From contig JAFEAE010000016.1 in NCBI GenBank assembly GCA_018266575.1, forward strand, positions 282,012 through 346,011: DNA of 64,000 nt. The letters run 5' to 3'. Below the pieces are notes generated by a model. The model was not told the DNA's origin, searched no databases, and worked only from the letters and a program-made list of their open reading frames with translations. Below are positions 23,676-30,351 of the stretch, piece by piece. This stretch comes from Bacteroidota bacterium (GTDB lineage Bacteria > Bacteroidota > Bacteroidia > Chitinophagales > Chitinophagaceae). Each line of letters begins with the position of its first letter. Position 1 is the stretch's first letter. The position numbers and the translations under genes were made by a program.

Positions 23676-23787
23676 TGAATGGTGAATAGTGAGTGGTGAA
23701 TGTTGTAGTTCATGATTACTTACTATTTTGGCCAACTTTCATTTATCAACTTTATTGACAATTCAACATTGACCATTCACTACTCAT
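23676..23787. repeat. Palindromic GTGAATGGTGAAT repeat tract
   Basis: The left part (23676-23708) and the right part (23757-23787) are imperfect inverted copies of a GTGAATGGTGAATAGTGAG-like unit. The right part overlaps the last codons and stop of the aldehyde dehydrogenase gene (23784). Confidence 0.6.
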
Positions 23788-25166
23788 CTTATAAATTTTT
23801 TATACCATTTCAACTTTCCGTTGAATGGCGGATATTTTATTGCAGGGTCAAACCACGTTGGCGTTTTCATCACTGCTTTTGCATGTGTGAATGTATCAAA
23901 GGTTGATTTGCCATGATACGCGCCAATGCCACTATTACCAATCCCGCCAAAAGGAAAATGATGATTTGCAAAATGCCAGGCCGTATTATTGATACAACCT
24001 CCACCAAATGCAACCCGGTTCATCCATTCTTTTTCTTTATTGCTATCCGATGTAAACAAATAAAAGGACAATGGGTTTGGATTTTTTTGAATGACCTTCA
24101 ATGCATCATCCATGTTATTAAAAGTAATGATTGGTAATACCGGGCCGAAAATTTCATCTTTCATAACTGATGAATCGATCGAAACATTCTCTATCATAGT
24201 TGGCGCCACAAATAATTTTTCTTTATTCGTCTCTCCGCCAACCAGGATTTTTCCATCTTTCAAATAACTTGTCAGTTTTTCAAAACGTTTTTCATTAATG
24301 ATCTTTCCATAACTATAACTTGCTTCACTATTATCTCCAAAAAAATTAGCAATCATTTCTTTCATCTTCCCAACAAATTCTTCTTTCACGCTTTCATGCA
24401 CCAAAGCATAATCAGGAGCAATGCAGGTTTGTCCTGCATTTATAAATTTTCCGAGAGTGATCCGGCGTGCGGCAGTTGTAATATTTGCATCGGCTTCAAT
24501 TACAGCGGGGCTTTTGCCTCCCAGTTCAAGAGTAACAGGTATCAAATCTTTTGCGGCTGATTGATAAATTATTTTTCCTACCGGAATGCTTCCCGTATAA
24601 AAAATATGATCAAAACGGAACGAATGCATCATCGCAGGAATTACTTCTCCGCCATCACCCTGAACAATTTGTATATATTCTTCCGAAAAAATTTCACGGA
24701 TAATTTTTTCAGCAATAGCGGCGGTCGCGTGTGCAAATTCAGAAGGCTTCAGCACAACACAATTCCCACCGGCAATTGCACCGATCAATGGAATAAATAA
24801 TAATTGCAACGGGTAATTCCAGGGCGCAATTATTAGTACCACGCCAAGCGGGTCGCGATAAATTTTACCGGATGAAGGAAGATTAACCAACTCAACTTTT
24901 GTGCGCTTTGGCTGCATCCATTTGTGAAGATTTCTTATTGCAGCATTAAGTTCAGCCAATATCAAGCCTAATTCTGTTGCATAACTTTCTTCCGGGCTTT
25001 TTTTTAAGTCGCTGTACAATGCATCGTAAATTTCACGCTCATATTTTAAAACTGTTTGCTTTAGCAGTTGAAGGCGCTTTTTCCTGAAATTGTAGCTTTT
25101 AGTAGCTCCGCTTTCATAATAGCTTCGGATAGTTAACAAGCTGTGCTCAAAGTTTGTAACTGACAT
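23784..25166 (-). CDS. Aldehyde dehydrogenase family protein
   Basis: The 460-residue enzyme oxidises aldehydes with NAD(P). The order is that of class 3-like, coniferyl or fatty aldehyde dehydrogenases: IIAPWNYPLQLLFIPLIGA, the conserved Glu in TLELGGKSPAVIEAD, the nucleophile Cys in FINAGQTCIAPDYALV, and EIFGPVLPIITF. Its short length and hydrophobic C-terminal region fit this class. The upstream gap to tadA is short, with AT-rich promoter DNA. The substrate is not evident. Confidence 0.93.
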   Translation of the reverse strand: MSVTNFEHSLLTIRSYYESGATKSYNFRKKRLQLLKQTVLKYEREIYDALYSDLKKSPEESYATELGLILAELNAAIRNLHKWMQPKRTKVELVNLPSSGKIYRDPLGVVLIIAPWNYPLQLLFIPLIGAIAGGNCVVLKPSEFAHATAAIAEKIIREIFSEEYIQIVQGDGGEVIPAMMHSFRFDHIFYTGSIPVGKIIYQSAAKDLIPVTLELGGKSPAVIEADANITTAARRITLGKFINAGQTCIAPDYALVHESVKEEFVGKMKEMIANFFGDNSEASYSYGKIINEKRFEKLTSYLKDGKILVGGETNKEKLFVAPTMIENVSIDSSVMKDEIFGPVLPIITFNNMDDALKVIQKNPNPLSFYLFTSDSNKEKEWMNRVAFGGGCINNTAWHFANHHFPFGGIGNSGIGAYHGKSTFDTFTHAKAVMKTPTWFDPAIKYPPFNGKLKWYKKFIR

Positions 25167-25262
25167 TATTAAATATTTCGATTTTAAAGATAAATATATT
25201 TTGCAGCAGCGGTTATTGTAATTGTAATAATCACTTTCTGTTTTTTTTCGGAACTTTAAAGC

Positions 25263-25730
25263 ATGACGGATGAATACTACATGCTGCAGGCGTTAAAAGA
25301 AGCACGCAAAGCTTTTGATGAAGATGAAGTGCCTATAGGAGCGATCATCATTATGAATAATAAAATCATTTCACGCGGGCATAATGAAACAGAAAAATTA
25401 AAAGACCCGACAGCGCATGCAGAGATTATCGCACTCACTTCTGCATTCAGCTTTCTTGGCGGAAAATATTTGCATGACGCTACTATCTACATCACAGTAG
25501 AACCTTGCCTTATGTGCGCCGGCGCATTATATTGGAGCAAGATCGGCAAAGTTGTTTATGGTGCTGACGATGAGAAAAATGGTTACCGGAAATATGTAGT
25601 GCCCGTGCCTTCTATTGAAAGTGCCGGAATCGGGCCGTGGCCGTTTCATCCAAAAACAGAATTAATAAAGGGTGTGTTGAAAGAGGAATGCGCTATGTTG
25701 ATGAAAACTTTTTTTCAATCAAAGAGATAA
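25263..25730 (+). CDS. tadA: tRNA-specific adenosine deaminase / nucleoside deaminase
   Basis: The 155-residue zinc deaminase makes inosine at the wobble position of tRNA. The zinc site and active Glu are in PTAHAEIIALT and the two Cys in VEPCLMCAGAL. An early DEVPIGAIIIMNNKII strand is typical. In Bacteroidota such genes are usually annotated as nucleoside deaminase. Guanine deaminase-like proteins are the alternative, but the helical C-terminus with LKEECAMLMKTFF fits TadA. It is divergent from the aldehyde dehydrogenase gene. Confidence 0.9.
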   Translation: MTDEYYMLQALKEARKAFDEDEVPIGAIIIMNNKIISRGHNETEKLKDPTAHAEIIALTSAFSFLGGKYLHDATIYITVEPCLMCAGALYWSKIGKVVYGADDEKNGYRKYVVPVPSIESAGIGPWPFHPKTELIKGVLKEECAMLMKTFFQSKR

Positions 25731-25821
25731 AAAGCAAATGTGTTAATTTGAAAATGTGATCATGCAGCAGATTATCTGGAATTTCCACATTTTTCACATT
25801 TCCCACATTTTCAAATTTGTC

Positions 25822-25853
25822 TTTGAGCAATAAACTTATGAGGCTTACATTTG
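25822..25853 (+). promoter_or_regulatory. Complete Bacteroidota promoter for sodA
   Basis: A -33 TTTG (25822-25825) and a -7 TACATTTG (25846-25853) are separated by 20 bases, matching the phylum consensus. The predicted leader before the ATG at 25893 is about 33 bases. Confidence 0.75.
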
Positions 25854-25892
25854 TTGTCCTTAATAGTTACACACTAATCAAAATTTTATATT

Positions 25893-26495
25893 ATGGCATT
25901 TACACTACCTGCGCTTCCTTACGCACACGATGCATTGGAACCGCATATCGACACAACGACAATGCAGATCCATCACGGCAAACACCACCAGGCTTATGTT
26001 GACAATCTCAATAAAGCAATTGCAGGCACGCCCAACGAAAATAAACCGCTCGAAGAATTAGTGAAACATGCAGGCGTAATAAGCCCTGCAGTCCGCAACA
26101 ATGGCGGCGGGCATTGGAACCACTCCTTTTTCTGGGAAAGCCTTGCACCAAAAGCAGGCGGTGCGCCAACCGGAAAATTGGGTGATGCTATCAATGCAGC
26201 GTTCGGTTCGTTCGATGCATTTAAAGAAAAGTTCAATGCAGCAGGAATGGGCCGTTTCGGAAGCGGATGGGCATGGCTTATTGTAAAAGATGGCAAACTG
26301 GAAATTTCTTCCACACCAAACCAGGATAACCCGCTGATGGATGTTGCCGAAGTAAAAGGCACACCATTACTTGGTGTTGATGTTTGGGAGCATGCTTATT
26401 ATTTAAAATATCAAAACCGCCGCGCAGAATATCTTGGTGCATTCTGGAATGTTGTAAACTGGAATAAGGTTGCAGAACGTTTCAGCGCAGCATAA
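25893..26495 (+). CDS. sodA: Superoxide dismutase, Mn/Fe type
   Basis: The 200-residue enzyme removes superoxide. Metal ligands are visible as His in [13 protein letters not shown], His in [11 protein letters not shown], and Asp and His in [14 protein letters not shown]. The subunit fold order (helical N-domain, alpha/beta C-domain) and length are normal. Gly-Gly-Gly before HWNH is usual for the family, while Mn or Fe preference cannot be read safely. It has its own promoter and terminator, so it is monocistronic. Confidence 0.97.
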   Translation: MAFTLPALPYAHDALEPHIDTTTMQIHHGKHHQAYVDNLNKAIAGTPNENKPLEELVKHAGVISPAVRNNGGGHWNHSFFWESLAPKAGGAPTGKLGDAINAAFGSFDAFKEKFNAAGMGRFGSGWAWLIVKDGKLEISSTPNQDNPLMDVAEVKGTPLLGVDVWEHAYYLKYQNRRAEYLGAFWNVVNWNKVAERFSAA

Positions 26496-26524
26496 TCAAT
26501 TATCAGAAAAAATCTGTTACTTGC

Positions 26525-26556
26525 AATCCCGGTACCATTTACCGGGATTTGCTTTT
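26525..26556 (+). terminator. Intrinsic terminator of sodA
   Basis: The stem AATCCCGGTA / TACCGGGATT (10 bp, 5-base loop) is followed by a short TGCTTTT run, 30 bases after the sodA stop. Confidence 0.75.
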
Positions 26557-26569
26557 AAAACTAACGGTT

Positions 26570-27157
26570 ATGAAAAAAATAAAAATCCTTTTTCCGGTAA
26601 TTATAATTGCAGCATTAACTGCATGCGGGCATGGAAAAAAAATAATTGTGTACGCCAATACGGATAGTTTTGATGTAGATGCTTCACAAAAAAATATAAC
26701 CTACACCGATGGTACTACACACCAGGAAAAAGAGCTGGAGTTTGGTAGCGGAACAACTACGCTAAATATTCAATCCCCTTCAGGGAAGTTTACACTTGAT
26801 GCTGCGGAGGATGGTTTGTACATCGTGAACTTGCAGAAAGATACAATAGTGGGAAGCTTTCAACGCATTGGTGCAGATAACGGAACAGTTAAATACACAG
26901 CTGACCAGGTTAAACATGTAGTTGATAGCTTAGGACAATTAACTGTAGGCACAAATGTAAGTGCTGCAAATAAAAATTATTTTATCCCACCCAAAACAAT
27001 TGTAAAAATAACGAGGAATACAAAAGCAACGATAGTAGGACCGTACAATAAAATCCCTTCTGGCTTTGATGCTACATCTGTTCCTGAAATATATAAGTTT
27101 TATACAAACAAAGGTATCCGTGAAATTATGGATAATCTAACGGGAATGGCTAAGTGA
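26570..27157 (+). CDS. Lipoprotein of unknown function
   Basis: The 195-residue product begins MKKIKILFPVIIIAALTAC (Cys19 lipobox). I chose the ATG at 26570 because the seven codons before it only lengthen the signal peptide. The mature protein is beta-rich, with repeated threonine-rich strands such as FGSGTTTLNIQSPSG. I do not recognise a family. Its position between sodA and the yidD gene (convergent) gives no functional clue. A repeat tract (27163-27245) lies at its 3' end. Confidence 0.75.
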   Translation: MKKIKILFPVIIIAALTACGHGKKIIVYANTDSFDVDASQKNITYTDGTTHQEKELEFGSGTTTLNIQSPSGKFTLDAAEDGLYIVNLQKDTIVGSFQRIGADNGTVKYTADQVKHVVDSLGQLTVGTNVSAANKNYFIPPKTIVKITRNTKATIVGPYNKIPSGFDATSVPEIYKFYTNKGIREIMDNLTGMAK

Positions 27158-27162
27158 AAAAA

Positions 27163-27250
27163 GGATGATTGTTGACCGATGATGGATGATCGATTTCAGT
27201 GTATATTTTCGTTACTAATGTCGAACATCGATTAACGGTCATCTACCAAC
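27163..27250. repeat. Imperfect palindromic GTTGACCGATGATGG-type repeat
   Basis: Left and right parts, with GTTGACCGATGATGG and CGGTCATCTACCAAC, are inverted copies with mismatches around an AT-rich centre. The tract lies between two converging genes. Confidence 0.5.
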
Positions 27251-27259
27251 ATTTGCTAT

Positions 27260-27493
27260 TTACGGCACCGGATCATACCCATGCCCGCCCCAGGGATGGC
27301 AACGTGCAATACGTTTTATAGTAAGCCAGCTTCCTTTAAAGATCCCATATTTTTTTAATGCTTCAATTCCATACTGGGAGCATGTTGGCGTGTATCGGCA
27401 CTTCGGGCCAAGTAATGGTGATATCAGCCACTGATAAATTTTTATCAGCAGGATAAATGGGAAGCTAAGTATCTGAAGAAATTTTTTCATCAA
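27260..27493 (-). CDS. yidD: Membrane protein insertion efficiency factor YidD
   Basis: The 77-residue protein helps insertion of membrane proteins via YidC. An amphipathic N-terminal helix is followed by the family core with [20 protein letters not shown] and [17 protein letters not shown]. It overlaps the end of rnpA by 29 bp, as usual in the rpmH-rnpA-yidD order. The alternative start Met2 (27490) is equally possible. YidC itself is not in this window. Confidence 0.95.
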   Translation of the reverse strand: MMKKFLQILSFPFILLIKIYQWLISPLLGPKCRYTPTCSQYGIEALKKYGIFKGSWLTIKRIARCHPWGGHGYDPVP

Positions 27494-27887
27494 CTATTTT
27501 TATCAGCCTTTGTAAAATTACATCCATCTTTTCGTATAATATTTTATACTCCGGAAGTTCTTTTGATATATAAATGAAGAACACCGCCAGTTGTACATTG
27601 TTTTTGACAGCTACTTCATACAGATTCTTTTTTTGAACGCGGTAACATTCTCGCATTAACCTTTTTATCCTGTTTCTATCGACAGCCCGTTTGAAATTTT
27701 TACTGCTTGCAGAAAAGCCTGCCTGTACAGGAAGTGATAAGTAAGAAGTGGTAAGTGGCAGGTGGTCGATAGTATAGAAAACTTTAATCGGGAAAGTGGA
27801 AAAACTTTTCCCTACCCGAAATAGCTTTTCGATGCGCTTGCGGCTTTTCAGCCGTTCATTTTTTCCTAATGTGTTTTTTATGTTCAT
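27465..27887 (-). CDS. rnpA: Ribonuclease P protein component
   Basis: The 140-residue protein assists the RNase P RNA in cutting tRNA 5' leaders. The RNR motif is seen in [19 protein letters not shown], and GFSASSKNF is the preceding strand. It is about 15-20 residues longer than usual. The extra part, about residues 41-53 ([13 protein letters not shown]), lies in a strand-loop between IKVFYTI and VQAGF. It is encoded by an AGTGATAAGT-type repeat (27733-27756) also found between genes. The ATG is 3 bases from the T-run of the rpmH terminator. Confidence 0.93.
   Translation of the reverse strand: MNIKNTLGKNERLKSRKRIEKLFRVGKSFSTFPIKVFYTIDHLPLTTSYLSLPVQAGFSASSKNFKRAVDRNRIKRLMRECYRVQKKNLYEVAVKNNVQLAVFFIYISKELPEYKILYEKMDVILQRLIKIVDEKISSDT
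27733..27770. repeat. AGTGATAAGTAAGAAGTGGT-type repeat inside rnpA
   Basis: The first 24 bases match the intergenic repeat at 12351-12374 at 22 positions. The next 14 bases (GGCAGGTGGTCGAT) resemble other members of the family. It keeps the reading frame of rnpA. Confidence 0.7.
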
Positions 27888-27889
27888 TC

Positions 27890-27919
27890 AAAAAAATAGC
27901 CCCGGAAAAACCGGAGCTA
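27890..27919 (-). terminator. Intrinsic terminator between rpmH and rnpA
   Basis: The stem (27897-27919) has TAGC and CCGG arms with one bulge or mismatch, and on the minus strand it is followed by seven T residues that end 3 bases from the rnpA ATG. It probably lowers rnpA transcription relative to rpmH. Confidence 0.7.
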
Positions 27920-27967
27920 TAAAAATATTATTAATCCTGCAACTAATACAGCAGGTAAAATTATTGT

Positions 27968-28123
27968 TTATTTCAATTTTGATTCGTCAGAAACAGTCAG
28001 CTTATGACGTCCTTTCTTGCGGCGGCTTGCCAATACCTTGCGTCCGTTTGCAGTTTGCATACGTTTGCGGAAACCGTGAACGGTTTTACGGCGGCGCCTG
28101 TGCGGCTGGAATGTACGTTTCAT
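27968..28123 (-). CDS. rpmH: 50S ribosomal protein L34
   Basis: A 51-residue frame on the minus strand starts at the ATG at 28123 with [20 protein letters not shown] and continues with the conserved [20 protein letters not shown]. This is an unmistakable L34, highly basic and of normal length. It is the first gene of rpmH-rnpA-yidD. The dnaA gene, adjacent in many bacteria, is absent here, as usual in Bacteroidota. Confidence 0.98.
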   Translation of the reverse strand: MKRTFQPHRRRRKTVHGFRKRMQTANGRKVLASRRKKGRHKLTVSDESKLK

Positions 28124-28280
28124 TGTTTTTCTTTTTTACCCGGTTTACAATATGCCCCTGCGGAGAAACAGGAACTCATTTTTATTCTTCACTACGGGCC
28201 ACCATGCCCGCCGATTGTGAAAGGGACGGCAAAGGTAATAGAAAATCCGGTATTTTATACAGTAAAATGGAATTTTTCAG

Positions 28281-29102
28281 CTATAATTCCAGGTGTTTAG
28301 AATTTACTTTTTGCCCATAAAATATGGAAGCATGGTTATCAAAATCTTGCGTGGAATCGGTAGTATAAAAAACCATCTCACTATTCTTACTGCATTTTTT
28401 TTCTATTTCCGGATGGCGTTTTAAATAATCCACAAGGCTATCTGCAACAATTTCTCCCTGTGATACTATTTTTTTACCAGGTGCAAATTGCATGATCTTA
28501 TTTTTTAATAGCGGATAATGTGTGCAGGCAAGTAAAATTGTATCTATATCTTTTGATTGTTGAAAAAGCAGGTCGAGATATTCTTTCACAAAATAATCTG
28601 CCCCATCACTATGGTGCTCATTATTTTCAATAAGAGGAACCCACATTGGGCATGCCTGCTGGAACACTTCCGTTTCCGGAAAAAATTTTTCAATTTCTAT
28701 CGGGTAAGAGTTGGATTGAACCGTTCCGCTTGTTGCTAATATCCCGATTTTATTTGTCATGCTGAAGGTCCCGATTATTTCTGTTGTGGGGCGGATCACT
28801 CCTAACACTCTTTTTTCAGGCGCTATTTGCGGAAGGTCTCTTTGCTGAATGCTTCTTAAAGCTTTTGCTGAAGCAGTATTGCATGCAAGGATTACCAGCG
28901 GGCAATTCATTTTAAAAAACCATTGCACACATTCTAACGTGTACCTATATACGGTTTCGAAAGATCGTGAGCCGTAGGGTGCACGGGCATTATCCCCGAG
29001 ATAAATAAAATCATATTGCGGAAGTTTGGCTGCAATCTCTTTCAGCACAGTTAATCCGCCATAGCCGGAATCGAAAATACCAATTGGTTGTGTTGATGGC
29101 AT
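28281..29102 (-). CDS. murI: Glutamate racemase
   Basis: The 273-residue enzyme makes D-glutamate for peptidoglycan. It opens PIGIFDSGYGGLTVLKEI, with the two catalytic Cys in LACNTASAKAL and LACTHYPLL. Length is normal. It is the last gene of the envelope cluster read from the CBS and hydrolase genes, but a terminator (29117-29142) separates it from the OmpH genes. A TATTTTTG box ends four bases before its ATG, so it appears to be transcribed separately, probably without a leader. Confidence 0.96.
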   Translation of the reverse strand: MPSTQPIGIFDSGYGGLTVLKEIAAKLPQYDFIYLGDNARAPYGSRSFETVYRYTLECVQWFFKMNCPLVILACNTASAKALRSIQQRDLPQIAPEKRVLGVIRPTTEIIGTFSMTNKIGILATSGTVQSNSYPIEIEKFFPETEVFQQACPMWVPLIENNEHHSDGADYFVKEYLDLLFQQSKDIDTILLACTHYPLLKNKIMQFAPGKKIVSQGEIVADSLVDYLKRHPEIEKKCSKNSEMVFYTTDSTQDFDNHASIFYGQKVNSKHLEL

Positions 29103-29106
29103 GGTA

Positions 29107-29114
29107 CAAAAATA
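29107..29114 (-). promoter_or_regulatory. Bacteroidota -7 box (TATTTTTG) 4 bases before murI ATG
   Basis: An exact TAnnTTTG match. It overlaps the T-run of the upstream terminator, so the run may serve both roles. Confidence 0.5.
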
Positions 29115-29142
29115 AAAACGCCAGGCTTTAAAACCTGACGTT
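29111..29142 (-). terminator. Intrinsic terminator of the OmpH/BamA gene cluster
   Basis: The stem AACG.CAGG / CCTG.CGTT (29117-29142, 8-base loop, one mismatch) is followed on the minus strand by a T-rich run. It lies between the second OmpH gene and murI. Confidence 0.65.
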
Positions 29143-29165
29143 TGATCTTTTATAAAGAAATCAAT

Positions 29166-29675
29166 TTATTTTATGTTCAGTTTCTTCTTCACCAACGGCA
29201 TCAAATCGTCAGCAGGTGGATATGCGATCAAAACATCTTTCACAAAAACATAAGCATAGCCGTTTTCTTTAGCAACCGCTTGTGCAGCTTCAATAGCTTT
29301 TTTCTGAATCGGAGCTAACAACTCTTGTTGTTTTTGCTGTAATTGCTGGCTAGCCTGTTGTTGAAAGCCTTGTACTTTTATATACAATTCGCTGAATGCC
29401 CTTCTTTTTACTTCAAGTTGTGCTTTAGTAAGCTTTGCTGTATCTTTTGACTGAAGCATGCTATCCTGCTCACGCAATTCTTTATTATAATCTTCATATT
29501 GCTGAGATAAAGCATTTTGAAAATCGCTGTATGAAGTATCTGCTTTTTTGGATTCCGGCATTGAAGCGATAAGTTCATTCAGGCTGATATAACCGATTTT
29601 AGTTTGAGCCTTTGCCTGGTTACCAGTAGCCATTAACCCTAAAGCTACCACCACAATTGTAACAATCTTTTTCAT
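29166..29675 (-). CDS. OmpH family (Skp-like) outer membrane protein chaperone, copy 2
   Basis: The 169-residue periplasmic chaperone has a signal peptide (ending NQAKA), a small beta-strand body (TKIGYISLNELIASMPE) and a long, glutamine-rich coiled coil (about residues 50-125). That is the tentacle structure of Skp, which holds unfolded outer membrane proteins. A second copy lies directly upstream, followed by bamA. Tandem OmpH genes next to bamA are typical of Bacteroidota. The two copies are clearly divergent in sequence. Confidence 0.92.
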   Translation of the reverse strand: MKKIVTIVVVALGLMATGNQAKAQTKIGYISLNELIASMPESKKADTSYSDFQNALSQQYEDYNKELREQDSMLQSKDTAKLTKAQLEVKRRAFSELYIKVQGFQQQASQQLQQKQQELLAPIQKKAIEAAQAVAKENGYAYVFVKDVLIAYPPADDLMPLVKKKLNIK

Positions 29676-29791
29676 TTTTTGATATTTGTTTTTTAGTTGC
29701 TACATGGACTATAGAGGCCATGTTTTTGTTTTCGTGTTGTTTGTTAATGATTGGTTATTAAAAATTCAAATCAGGAAAAACGGTTCAGATA

Positions 29792-30304
29792 TTATCTTAT
29801 CCCAAGTTCTTTAAGCACATCATCGCTCTTGTCTAGCTTTGGGTCGGCAAATATAACAGTAATTCCTTCACTTTTATCTAAAATAAAATCATACATACGA
29901 TTTACCGCTATTTTCTGAATAGCGTTGTAAACCTTGTCCTGTATAGGTTTCACCAATTCCTGTCTTTTTTTGAAAAGGTCGCCTTCAAACCCAAAACGTT
30001 TGCGTTGCAGGTCGCGGACTTCTTTTTCTTTATTAAAAATTTCATCTTCTCTTTTCTTTCTTAAATCTTCACTTAGCATTACCTGCTCGGCTTCATAATC
30101 TTTATACATTTTGTCCAACGCAGCCTGCTTGTCATCAATTTCTTTTTGCCATTGCTCACTGGTCTGGTCTAACTTTTTTTGTGCGTCCTGGTATTCGGGC
30201 AATTTATCCAGGATGTATTTGGTATCAACAATAGCATAGCGTTGAGCGTTTGCAGTAAAACCAATAATGAAAAGGGAGAAAATAACCAGAAATATTTTTT
30301 TCAT
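29792..30304 (-). CDS. OmpH family (Skp-like) outer membrane protein chaperone, copy 1
   Basis: The 170-residue protein has a signal peptide ending TANAQ, a short strand region with YAIVDTKYILDKLPEYQ and a charged coiled coil (about residues 40-120). It ends in FADPKLDKSDDVLKELGIR. It is the copy nearest bamA, 47 bp downstream of it. The pair of chaperones would deliver barrel proteins to BamA. Confidence 0.92.
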   Translation of the reverse strand: MKKIFLVIFSLFIIGFTANAQRYAIVDTKYILDKLPEYQDAQKKLDQTSEQWQKEIDDKQAALDKMYKDYEAEQVMLSEDLRKKREDEIFNKEKEVRDLQRKRFGFEGDLFKKRQELVKPIQDKVYNAIQKIAVNRMYDFILDKSEGITVIFADPKLDKSDDVLKELGIR

Positions 30305-30351
30305 AACCTGTAATTTTTAGGCGAATTAAATCAGAAGTTGAAATTTAACAA

